From contig JADJFV010000001.1 of assembly GCA_016708435.1 (NCBI GenBank), positions 372,001 to 436,000 on the forward strand: DNA of 64,000 nucleotides, read 5' to 3'. A program made the position numbers and the translations under genes. Under the pieces are notes generated by a model, which worked only from the letters and a program-made list of their open reading frames with translations, had not been told where the DNA came from and ran no database searches. This DNA is from Leptospiraceae bacterium. Its GTDB lineage: Bacteria; Spirochaetota; Leptospiria; Leptospirales; Leptospiraceae. This document shows, piece by piece, positions 45,035 to 52,565 of the stretch (position 1 is the first letter of the stretch; every line of letters begins with the position of its first letter).

Positions 45035-45403
45035 TTATTTTCCTCTGCCACCACCGCCAGATTTACGAACTCCACCGCCCGTAAAACCGCCGCCGGTAAA
45101 TTTAGTTCCATGGATTTTGCTGTTGGTAACTGGTTTGTCCCAGTTTTTATCTTTGCCATCGTTATGTAATTGAGCGGCATCGACGACAGCAATTTTCTTG
45201 TCTTCAATTTCTTTTCCGTTTAATTTCTCAATCGCTTTTTGACCAGCATCATCCGGCATATCGACATGACCGTAACCAAGGGAGGTTTGTGTCTTTTTGT
45301 CGCGTTTGATTACGACATCTTCAACTGTTCCAAACTCCGCGAACATTTTTTTCAAATCCTCTTCGTTTAAAGATTGTGGAAGACTTCCTACAGATATTCT
45401 CAT
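45035..45403 (-). CDS. RRM-domain RNA-binding protein with Gly-rich tail
   Basis: Residues 1-80 are one RNA-recognition motif: MRISVGSLPQSLNEEDLKKMF (RNP2-like ISVGSL) and SLGYGHVDM (RNP1-like). A Lys/Gly-rich tail follows (KFTGGGFTGGGVRKSGGGG). Such single-RRM proteins are common in cyanobacteria and spirochaetes and bind RNA with unknown targets. It is unusual to find it 3 bases from an acyltransferase gene. Confidence 0.88.
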   Translation of the reverse strand: MRISVGSLPQSLNEEDLKKMFAEFGTVEDVVIKRDKKTQTSLGYGHVDMPDDAGQKAIEKLNGKEIEDKKIAVVDAAQLHNDGKDKNWDKPVTNSKIHGTKFTGGGFTGGGVRKSGGGGRGK

Positions 45404-45565
45404 AGACTTAGTTCCTTTTTGTATTTAAAATACTATAATTACGATAAAAACCATCCGAGTAATTTGCAAAGCGTTTTTTTACTCCCGAAAAGATAAATCC
45501 CTTTTCAGAAAAATAACTTCTTGCATTCTACCAATAGTATAGAAAAATTCTTTCAGGAAAAATCT

Positions 45566-46063
45566 ATGAACGAACCAAACAAACATACCAAAGAAAATCA
45601 AACAGGCGTAGGAAATGCAGGCGGCTTTTCCGATTATATTCGCAAAGTTCAAAAAGAACTCTCTGATGATTATTTAATTGAAGTTTACATTGGTCTTTAC
45701 TTGAGAGCTCTACGCTCGGACGGAGTGTTAAATTACGAAGAAAAAGTCTGGTTTGCAGACAGGGTCAAGGAGCTTTACGATATAGATGTATTTAAGCCGA
45801 TTCAGGCGAGATATACACGGGAAGAGTTTATGGAGCAAGCAAAAAAGGCTGCCTCCGCTCCGTTGGAAATTCCTAAGATCGCCGCTTATTTTGAAAAAGA
45901 AAAGAAGCAAGAGCTTTGTTATGAGCTTGCTTGTTTTGCAACGTTTACAGGGGACAGAGAGTTTGAAGTCGTTGAGAAAAAGTTCTTGGATAAATTAGGC
46001 GAATTATTAAAGCTTACGGAAGCTAAGAAAACAGAAATAGAAAGTCATTTTAAAACAGAATAA
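45566..46063 (+). CDS. TerB-like tellurite-resistance-fold protein
   Basis: A 165-residue helical protein. ATG 45566 is chosen (AGGA 8 bases upstream); the frame is open to a TTG at 45521. ALRSDGVLNYEEKVWFADRVKEL followed by FATFTGDREFEVVEKKFLDKLGELL is the repeated acidic helix pattern of TerB/DjlA-like domains. Such domains can bind metals, but the function here is unknown. It lies 21 bases before the thiolase gene. Confidence 0.68.
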   Translation: MNEPNKHTKENQTGVGNAGGFSDYIRKVQKELSDDYLIEVYIGLYLRALRSDGVLNYEEKVWFADRVKELYDIDVFKPIQARYTREEFMEQAKKAASAPLEIPKIAAYFEKEKKQELCYELACFATFTGDREFEVVEKKFLDKLGELLKLTEAKKTEIESHFKTE

Positions 46064-46084
46064 ATTTTTTACAGGATAAACATT

Positions 46085-47266
46085 ATGGAAGAAGCAGTAA
46101 TCATTGATGGTGCGAGAAGCGCATTCGGATCATTTGGCGGAACTTTAAAAGACTTTGGTGCAACCGAAATGGGTGTTGAAGTAGCAAAGGCAGCAATCGC
46201 AAGAGCAGGAGTTAAGGCAGAAGACATTGGCGAAAGTATTTTTGGAAATGTAGTTCCTTCCGGAAAAGATTCAATTTATCTTGCCAGACATATCGGACTT
46301 AAAGCAGGACTTAAAGTAGAAACTCCTGCACTCACAGTAAATAGACTATGTGGATCGGGAATGGAAGCAATCATTCTCGCAGCAAAGAAGATTTATCTCA
46401 ATGAGGCAAATGTAGTATTAGCCGGTGGAACTGAATGCATGAGTCAAGCTCCTTACGTTGTGCGAAATGCTAGATGGGGAATCAAATACGGACCGACAGA
46501 ATTTGAAGATAGTTTAAATCAGGGATTAACAGATCTTTATGTTGAACTTCCAATGGGAATGACAGCAGAAAATCTTGCTGTTCAATACAGCATCTCAAGA
46601 CAAGAGCAAGATGATTGGGCATCGATTTCACAAGAGCGTGCAGAAAGAGCAACGTTAGACGGCACCCTAAAAGATGAAATTACTCCAATCACAATTGCCG
46701 GAAAAAATCCAATCGTATTTGATAAAGATGAATTCATTAGAGGAAAAGCTTCGAAAGACAAGATGTCTTCTCTTAAGCCAGCCTTTAAAAAAGATGGAAC
46801 GGTTACTGCTGGAAATGCGTCAGGTATTAACGATGGAGCGGGTGCTGTCATCGTAGCGTCTAGATCGTATGCTGACAAGTTGGGCAAAAAGCCTTTAGCC
46901 ATTATTAAATCTTACGGACACAGTGGATGTGATCCAGCAAAAATGGGAATCGGTCCTGCACTTGCAATTCCTCGTGCGCTTGCTTCTGCTGGCTTGACAT
47001 TGAAGGATATAGGTCTTATTGAGGTAAACGAAGCATTTGCCGCTCAATACCTTGCTGTGCAAAAAGAGTTGGGATTAAATCCAGAGATCACAAATGTAAA
47101 CGGTGGAGCAATTGCAATTGGTCATCCACTCGGAGCAAGTGGTGCTAGAGTTACTCTTACGCTTGCTTATGAAATGAGGAGAAGAAAAGTTAAATACGGA
47201 GTAGCCTCACTTTGTATTGGTGGCGGACAGGGAATCGCTATCGTTCTAGAGAATCCGAGCCTTTAA
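46085..47266 (+). CDS. Acetyl-CoA acetyltransferase (thiolase)
   Basis: Reversibly condenses two acetyl-CoA or cleaves 3-ketoacyl-CoA. The catalytic residues are in place: Cys89 (NRLCGSGMEA), His in IGHPLGASGAR and the second Cys in SLCIGGGQG. 393 aa is typical. The degradative FadA and biosynthetic PhaA/AtoB types cannot be told apart without neighbours of the pathway, which are absent. Confidence 0.94.
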   Translation: MEEAVIIDGARSAFGSFGGTLKDFGATEMGVEVAKAAIARAGVKAEDIGESIFGNVVPSGKDSIYLARHIGLKAGLKVETPALTVNRLCGSGMEAIILAAKKIYLNEANVVLAGGTECMSQAPYVVRNARWGIKYGPTEFEDSLNQGLTDLYVELPMGMTAENLAVQYSISRQEQDDWASISQERAERATLDGTLKDEITPITIAGKNPIVFDKDEFIRGKASKDKMSSLKPAFKKDGTVTAGNASGINDGAGAVIVASRSYADKLGKKPLAIIKSYGHSGCDPAKMGIGPALAIPRALASAGLTLKDIGLIEVNEAFAAQYLAVQKELGLNPEITNVNGGAIAIGHPLGASGARVTLTLAYEMRRRKVKYGVASLCIGGGQGIAIVLENPSL

Positions 47267-47613
47267 TCTTCGACGGAAAGACTGAGAGCGAGTAAGTATT
47301 CAGGAAAAATGATTTTATCAGAAAATTCCATACCGATCATGATGTGTGGTTTTTTCTGAAACTCGTAATTAGTCTTCCACGCTACACGACCAGCTATTTC
47401 CATATTATCCCCTGTAGGCCAATGAAGAACACTTCCTTCGTTAATTTCATTGACTTCTGAGGGAAAGTTTGCTGGCATTATGGCACAGAGTCCAGTCTCG
47501 GAAATATTTCCCAAATAACCACTGAAGCTGTCACCATTTGCATTCAATTGAACCGCATAGTCTGCAAAATCTTTTGGAAAAATTCTGTCTGCTTTTCTAA
47601 TTTCTGAACTCAT
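47263..47613 (-). CDS. PilZ-domain protein
   Basis: A 116-residue PilZ domain: an Arg-rich N-terminus (RKADRIF), then NISETGLCAIMP matching the D/NxSxxG cyclic-di-GMP motif, and a final EF helix. It probably binds cyclic di-GMP. The first Arg motif is RKADR rather than the usual RxxxR with hydrophobic spacing, so binding should be checked. It overlaps the thiolase stop by 4 bases on the opposite strand. Confidence 0.82.
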   Translation of the reverse strand: MSSEIRKADRIFPKDFADYAVQLNANGDSFSGYLGNISETGLCAIMPANFPSEVNEINEGSVLHWPTGDNMEIAGRVAWKTNYEFQKKPHIMIGMEFSDKIIFPEYLLALSLSVED

Positions 47614-47712
47614 ATCAGTTGTCTAAAATACGCATTGAAAAACGCAAGGAGTTTTTTTTATTAAGAATCAATTGATTCACAGGATAGTTTTTTCATCTTG
47701 GTCTAAGTCGCT

Positions 47713-48714
47713 ATGATAAAAATAGGAAATGTTGAAATTCAGAATAATGTAGTCCTCTCTCCAATGGCAGGCGTCTCGGATAGTCCCTATCGACAGATAT
47801 GCAGAGAAATGGGTTCTGGCTTTGCCTACACTGAATTTGTTAGCACAGATGGAATTAGCCATCATTCCAAGAAATCAATCGACTTATTTCGCTTTCAAGA
47901 AATGGAAAGACCAATTTCTTTTCAAATCTTTGGAAACAATCTGGAAATAATTACGGAAGCCTGTCGTATCATTGAAGACTTAGGACCGGACATTATTGAT
48001 CTCAATATGGGATGCTCTGTCGCGAAAGTTTCCCATCGCGGTTCTGGAGCAGGACTTCTTCGCAAGCCTGAATACGTTGGAAAAATCATTGAGTCTATGG
48101 TAAGAACTGTAAAAGTTCCGGTGACTGCAAAGATTCGAATTGGCTGGGATCATGATAGTTTGAACTATCGTGAAATCGTGCATGTGTTACAAGAAGCGGG
48201 AGCGCAAGCAATTTCAGTCCACGGACGAACGAAGACAATGGCATATACTGGCGCTGCCGATTGGAATATTATTTCAGAAATTAAGTCTTTCGCTAAAGTG
48301 CCTATCTTTGGAAATGGGGATATTCATTCTTATGCGCAAGCCCAAGAAAGAATTAAGACATCAGGTGTGGATGGAGTTCTTATTGGTCGAGCAGCAATTG
48401 GCAATCCATGGGTATTTGCAGGCATTGACAAATCGACATTAACCTTTCCCGAAGTGCGTGCGATGATTTTCAGACATCTAGACCTTATGACAAACTTCTA
48501 TGGGGAGCAATTAGGGCTCGTCCTATTTAGAAAGCATGTTGCTAAATACTTAAAGAATTACTTTGGAGTTTCTGAGCTTCGTCATAAATTAGTGACTACA
48601 CCTAGTCTAGAAGACTTCGTTGGCTATTTGAATTCCTTTAATCCAGATCATTTTAGAATGGAAACTACAGAAGACAAAGAATCATTGAACTGCGAAACTT
48701 ACGCAACAGCTTAA
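47713..48714 (+). CDS. dusB: tRNA-dihydrouridine synthase
   Basis: Reduces uridines in the tRNA D-loop with FMN and NADPH. The N-terminus NVVLSPMAGVSDSPYRQICRE, catalytic Cys region DLNMGCSVAKVSHRGSGAGLL and FMN site IFGNGDIHS place it in the DusB group. Length 333 aa is typical. In many Dus proteins the Cys is followed by Pro (GCP); here it is GCS. Confidence 0.93.
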   Translation: MIKIGNVEIQNNVVLSPMAGVSDSPYRQICREMGSGFAYTEFVSTDGISHHSKKSIDLFRFQEMERPISFQIFGNNLEIITEACRIIEDLGPDIIDLNMGCSVAKVSHRGSGAGLLRKPEYVGKIIESMVRTVKVPVTAKIRIGWDHDSLNYREIVHVLQEAGAQAISVHGRTKTMAYTGAADWNIISEIKSFAKVPIFGNGDIHSYAQAQERIKTSGVDGVLIGRAAIGNPWVFAGIDKSTLTFPEVRAMIFRHLDLMTNFYGEQLGLVLFRKHVAKYLKNYFGVSELRHKLVTTPSLEDFVGYLNSFNPDHFRMETTEDKESLNCETYATA

Positions 48715-48767
48715 ATTAAAAATAAAAAATTATTGTATTGCTTAGAATAAATTCGTATAGTTTATTT

Positions 48768-49676
48768 ATGCATTACATAAAAACAATTATTGTTCTCTCC
48801 TTCTTTTTTATTCTCAATTCAATTTCAGCGCAAGCTGTTTGCGAAAAGTTTGAATCCATCAAAAAGGCTTTCAAAGAAGATAATATTGAATCTGTTTGTG
48901 AACTAGATTTAAGAAATCAAAACCTGAGTGCACTACCTGATAATATAGGAAGCTTGGTAAACCTAGAAATTTTGCATGTAGAAAATAATAAACTCACGAA
49001 CCTACCTGAATCCATTGCTTATTGTAAAAAGCTAGTTCGCATTCATCTTGATGAGAATGCATTTACAGTGTTTCCTGAAGTTCTTCTCTTTTCCGAACAT
49101 TTAGAAAAACTTTCTATGAACAATAATGGACTTACTACACTACCGCAGACATTTGGCAAACTAAAGCATTTAAAATACTTAAGCCTGATGAACAATCAAT
49201 TAACAACTCTGCCAAAGCAAATTGGAAAATTAAAAAAACTAAATTACCTTAACTTGATTTCGAATGACCTAACTGAATTACCACCAAACCTTTATGATAT
49301 GAATCAATTAGAGAATTTATACTTAGGAAGCAATGATCAGTTAAGAATATCAGAAGATATTTATGAAATGAGAAGGCTCGTTCGCCTATCGCTTAGTGGA
49401 ATTGGATTAGAAAAGATTTCTACGGAAATAAGGAATCTTAAAAATCTAAAATGGCTTTCTATTAGCTCAAATAAATTGGAAAAACTTCCAGATGAAATAT
49501 GTGAGTTAAAGGAGTTGGAAGCTTTGTTTATTGGCTTTAATCATATCACAAAACTTCCAGCAAAGTTCGAAGAGTTAAAGAAACTCAAAAAAATATCTCT
49601 AGCTGATCTTGAATTGGGAACAACAATCGAGAATGAAATCCGAAATGCATTTCCAGACGCAGAAATAGAATTCTAA
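48768..49676 (+). CDS. Secreted leucine-rich-repeat protein
   Basis: ATG 48768 is chosen because a signal peptide ending SISAQA follows; the frame is open to a TTG at 48738. About nine LRRs of roughly 23 residues follow (pattern LxxLPxxIGxLxxLxxLxLxxNxL). Spirochaete LRR proteins are often surface-exposed and may bind host or matrix molecules, but this is inference. No C-terminal anchor is seen. Confidence 0.9.
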   Translation: MHYIKTIIVLSFFFILNSISAQAVCEKFESIKKAFKEDNIESVCELDLRNQNLSALPDNIGSLVNLEILHVENNKLTNLPESIAYCKKLVRIHLDENAFTVFPEVLLFSEHLEKLSMNNNGLTTLPQTFGKLKHLKYLSLMNNQLTTLPKQIGKLKKLNYLNLISNDLTELPPNLYDMNQLENLYLGSNDQLRISEDIYEMRRLVRLSLSGIGLEKISTEIRNLKNLKWLSISSNKLEKLPDEICELKELEALFIGFNHITKLPAKFEELKKLKKISLADLELGTTIENEIRNAFPDAEIEF

Positions 49677-50677
49677 GGGACAAACAGCACCTTGCCGCTG
49701 GTCATATTGTTTTTATAAAAATCAATTGCTTTATAGCCATCCTCAAGAGAAAAACGCTTGTTAATCTCAGATTTGAAATCGGTAGAAAGATTTTCTTGTG
49801 CATCCTTTATGATTTCAGAAAATTCTTCTGGTGGAGTATCAGCAATCCAATAGCTCAACCAAAATCCTTCTACTTTTTTTCTTTGAAAAATTAAAGAACC
49901 AGCAGTTACTCCAATGGGTTCTTCGGATAATGCTCCGTATACCACAAGCTTAGAATTGGATGGCATCATATTGAACACATCTTCTCCTGTTTTACCGGCA
50001 ACAGCATCAATGGCTAAGGTAATTTCTAATTTCTTAACAAGTCGTGTGAATGTTTTTTCAAAGTCAGGAGAAGTGGAATTTAATACATGTTCAGAGCCAA
50101 GGGATTTCAGAAGTTCAACTTGCTCTTCTTTGCGAACGATATTGATGACAGGAAGACCTTTACGTGTCGCATAACGTTGAATCATTTTACCGAGAGCACT
50201 TGCGGCGGCTGTTTGAACAATTCCATTTCGCTTTTCTTTAATCGCTATGTTAGTAAGTCCACAGGCAGTGAGTGGATTTACGAAAAAAGTAGCTCCTTGT
50301 TCGAGTGTCACTTTGTCAATTAGTGGTATACAATTGTATTCCGGTGTGACCATGTATTCTGCCCAGGAGCCATCTCCCATATAATGAGCAGAGCAAGCTA
50401 CTCTATTACCAATTTTTACTTTGGTAACAGCAGAGCCAACTGCAACAATAGTCCCGCTTCCTTCAAAGCCACCACCACAGGGAATTTTCTTTTTGATTCC
50501 ATAGAGTCCGCGAATGAACATTAGATCGGAAGGGTTAATCGAAGAAGCCGCTATCTTAACTAGCACGTCGTTTTCTTTTAAAGGACTAATCTTTCTTTGC
50601 CCCACTCGTATTGAGCTTTCTAGTCCTTCGTAGTTAATAAGTTCAATTGCTTTTCCTGTTTCGGGAATTGTAGTCAT
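49673..50677 (-). CDS. Medium-chain reductase, zinc-independent quinone/enoyl reductase type
   Basis: The NAD(P)-binding MDR fold is clear: DVLVKIAASSINPSDLMFIRG, GGGFEGSGTIVAVGSAV and the nucleotide-binding TAAASALGKMIQRYATRKG. Structural-zinc Cys residues are absent, as in quinone oxidoreductase and mitochondrial-type trans-2-enoyl reductases. 334 aa is normal. Substrate unknown. Lies next to a repeat array, not an operon. Confidence 0.85.
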   Translation of the reverse strand: MTTIPETGKAIELINYEGLESSIRVGQRKISPLKENDVLVKIAASSINPSDLMFIRGLYGIKKKIPCGGGFEGSGTIVAVGSAVTKVKIGNRVACSAHYMGDGSWAEYMVTPEYNCIPLIDKVTLEQGATFFVNPLTACGLTNIAIKEKRNGIVQTAAASALGKMIQRYATRKGLPVINIVRKEEQVELLKSLGSEHVLNSTSPDFEKTFTRLVKKLEITLAIDAVAGKTGEDVFNMMPSNSKLVVYGALSEEPIGVTAGSLIFQRKKVEGFWLSYWIADTPPEEFSEIIKDAQENLSTDFKSEINKRFSLEDGYKAIDFYKNNMTSGKVLFVP

Positions 50678-50788
50678 TTGGATATCTCTCTTGTTTCTAA
50701 GAATTTTTACTTAACCTAAATTTCAATCGCATATGAGTAAAGAATAAAATTCTCTCAAAGTCTTGCTGATATAGTGTCTTTGACCTTT

Positions 50789-50966
50789 GGTCGGGAACTT
50801 TTTTTAATTCGGCCGCGACCAAATTAAAAAATGGCCGGTTCCAATGAAACATTTGGCCGCGGTCAATGGGTATAAAAGTCCCCGGAGTCGGAGTATAATG
50901 GTCGGGAACTTTTTGAAATTTGGCCGTTTCCAAATTTAAAAATGGCCGCGGCCAATTTGGAAATTT
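50789..50966. repeat. Degenerate 22-bp GGYCG repeat array
   Basis: Copies start with GGTCG or GGCCG at 50789, 50811, 50833, 50855, (degenerate near 50878), 50900, 50922 and 50944, spaced 22 bases except for 45 across the degenerate copy. The two GGTCGGGAACTTTTT units (50789 and 50900) begin matching 60-base blocks. Several units contain the palindromic core TGGCCG-n3-CCA. The GC-rich cores stand out in an AT-rich genome. There are no unique spacers or cas genes, so it is not a CRISPR array. Confidence 0.75.
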
Positions 50967-51080
50967 AGCCTTTCCATCATCGCCGAAGACTTACTACTAG
51001 TCCTTGTTTGGGAACGTGAAGAGATTAGATTGAAAGGGATTAAAATGTGAAAGGAAATAAAACTAAAAAAATTCAAATCC

Positions 51081-51123
51081 TTTTACAGCCGGCGAGGCAA
51101 TCACTCCTGCTAGAGCTGTAAAA
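51081..51123 (-). terminator. Terminator after the LipL21-like gene
   Basis: TTTTACAGC and GCTGTAAAA pair exactly around a 25-base loop that can itself fold. On the minus strand the stem is followed by GGATTTGAATTTTTTT, a late but clear T-tract. It is 50 bases past the lipoprotein stop. Confidence 0.55.
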
Positions 51124-51172
51124 ATAGATTCAAATTTTTGAATATAGATTGATAGGTATTCTTTGAGAAGAA

Positions 51173-51700
51173 TTATTTAGAAAGTTCTTGTGCTTTAGCC
51201 ACGACAGCATCTCTACCGCCAGGAATTTTAACAAACACAACGCACTCACATTCTTTCCATCCACTGTATGGAATTTCTGGATCATCTTTATACAAAGCTT
51301 TACATTCTTTAACGTTTACACCTTGTAATTTTCCTGAAAATTCTCTAACAACAACAGCACCTGTAGACTCACCGTCAGAAACACCAGATGCACCTTGGAT
51401 ACTTTCTCCTACGAGTTTACCGATCAAATCACCTTTTACTTTTGTTGTAGCAGCATCAGTGCATGTGCTTTGCATCATTGCACCACTTCTCTTGTCCATA
51501 GCTTTAGGGGAAGCTTTACCTACTGACTTCATATAGTAGTAGTCAAAAGGTTTCTTATTTACATCTTCAGGAGGACCGTGCCATCCTTCAAACTGTTTTC
51601 CACCTTCTCCAACATCGTGAGCTTCTTTACCGCTAGAACCGCAACCAGAAACAGCAACCATTAACATTGTAAAAAGCAAAATTGCTTTTAATTTCGACAT
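51173..51700 (-). CDS. Surface lipoprotein, probably LipL21-like
   Basis: Signal peptide and lipobox (VAVSGC, Cys20) lead a 155-residue mature protein. FEGWHGPPED, FDYYYMKSVG, KGDLIGKLVGESIQGASGVSDGES and VKIPGGRDAVVAKA agree with my recollection of LipL21, an abundant outer-membrane lipoprotein of pathogenic leptospires; this was not checked by search. It supports assignment of the window to the Leptospiraceae. Confidence 0.75.
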   Translation of the reverse strand: MSKLKAILLFTMLMVAVSGCGSSGKEAHDVGEGGKQFEGWHGPPEDVNKKPFDYYYMKSVGKASPKAMDKRSGAMMQSTCTDAATTKVKGDLIGKLVGESIQGASGVSDGESTGAVVVREFSGKLQGVNVKECKALYKDDPEIPYSGWKECECVVFVKIPGGRDAVVAKAQELSK

Positions 51701-51775
51701 CCTTAACTCCTTGAATTAAAAATTAAGATTATATCTATCATCCTCAACCCTTTGAAAAAGTTAAAGCAAAATATT

Positions 51776-51805
51776 GATTTTTCAGAAATAAATTTCTAAA
51801 AAATC
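51776..51805 (-). terminator. AT-rich palindrome at the end of cysE
   Basis: A 30-base near-perfect palindrome (arms GATTTTT and AGAAAT with complements, 2-base loop) overlaps the cysE stop codon. T-rich arms make it a possible intrinsic terminator for cysE on the minus strand. Confidence 0.4.
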
Positions 51806-52142
51806 ATATTCCGCCTCCATGAATAAACTCTTGCAATATATCATCCTCTATATTTCTCGGTTTTTTACCCAGATTTTGCTCATGAGAAAGGTCTGCCATG
51901 TCTTTTTGCAGTGTTTCTATCTTTTCCAAAAGAATGGAAAAGACCTTTGCGACAGGGTCAGGCATTTGTCCATGATCTAACATATGCTCACTATTTCTTT
52001 CATCAGATTTAACAACACGACCAGGAATACCAACTACTGTGCAATTTGCAGGAACATCGCGCATAACTACAGAGCCGGCTCCTACACGGACATTGCTTTC
52101 CAAAACAATGTTGCCAAGAACTTTTGCTCCAGAGCCAATCAC
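51804..52142 (-). CDS. cysE: Serine O-acetyltransferase, C-terminal part (frameshifted)
   Basis: Left-handed beta-helix (hexapeptide repeat) segments: IGSGAKVLGNIVLESNVRVGAGSVVMRDVPANCTVVGIPGRVV. It continues the protein begun at 52501. One missing A in TTAAAGAAAAC near 52145-52155 would restore LKENVVIGSGAKVLG in a single frame. The following 45 residues form a helical tail not needed for catalysis. Intact protein about 232 aa. Confidence 0.85.
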   Translation of the reverse strand: MIGSGAKVLGNIVLESNVRVGAGSVVMRDVPANCTVVGIPGRVVKSDERNSEHMLDHGQMPDPVAKVFSILLEKIETLQKDMADLSHEQNLGKKPRNIEDDILQEFIHGGGI

Positions 52143-52501
52143 TACGTTTTCTTTAATGTAGGGTGACGTTTTCCAGATTCCTTTCCTGTTCCACCGAGAG
52201 TTACTCCTTGGTAGATGAGGCAGCCTGTTCCAATTTCGGCTGTTTCACCAATCACAATTCCCATTCCATGGTCAATCATGATTCCATTTGCAATCTTTGC
52301 TCCAGGATGAATATCAATTCCTGTTATAAAGCGGGCAATATAATTCAGAAGCCTTGGAATTAAGGGAATCTTGCAAACATAAAGGAAATGGGCTATGGAA
52401 TGAAACCACAGAGCGTGCAATCCAGGATAACAGAGAATTACTTCTATATAAGATTTTGCAGCCGGGTCATTGTCTTTGATTTTTCTAATATTATCGAACA
52501 T
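52142..52501 (-). CDS. cysE: Serine O-acetyltransferase, N-terminal part (frameshifted)
   Basis: Makes O-acetylserine for cysteine synthesis. The N-terminal helical part, FITGIDIHPGAKIANGIMIDHGMG and LGGTGKESGKRHPT are diagnostic of the short EpsC/CysE type with the catalytic His/Asp in IDHGMG. The frame ends in LKKT at 52142 because of a single-base deletion. 65 bases downstream of the kinase-cyclase stop but upstream of nothing else, so it may be read from the large operon. Confidence 0.87.
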   Translation of the reverse strand: MFDNIRKIKDNDPAAKSYIEVILCYPGLHALWFHSIAHFLYVCKIPLIPRLLNYIARFITGIDIHPGAKIANGIMIDHGMGIVIGETAEIGTGCLIYQGVTLGGTGKESGKRHPTLKKT

Positions 52502-52565
52502 GAAAGATGAATAAATTTGGGAAAGTTTTTTTAAAAGAACTAAACTTTCGAAGCAAGAAAATAAT

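Larger units (their letters stand above)
50678..51172. other. Gene-free region with GC-rich repeat array
   Basis: No convincing gene. It holds the 22-bp array at 50789-50966 (listed separately) and a hairpin terminator near 51081-51123. The small frame at 50697-50933 starts with TTG inside the repeats and is not believed. Confidence 0.6.

Noticed and set aside
50697..50933. A 78-codon frame beside the reductase gene
   Set aside because: It starts with TTG inside the 22-bp repeat array, has no ribosome site or recognised domain, and its sequence is dictated by the repeats.
50789..50966. CRISPR array
   Set aside because: The units are degenerate and contiguous with no unique spacers of constant length, and no cas genes are present.
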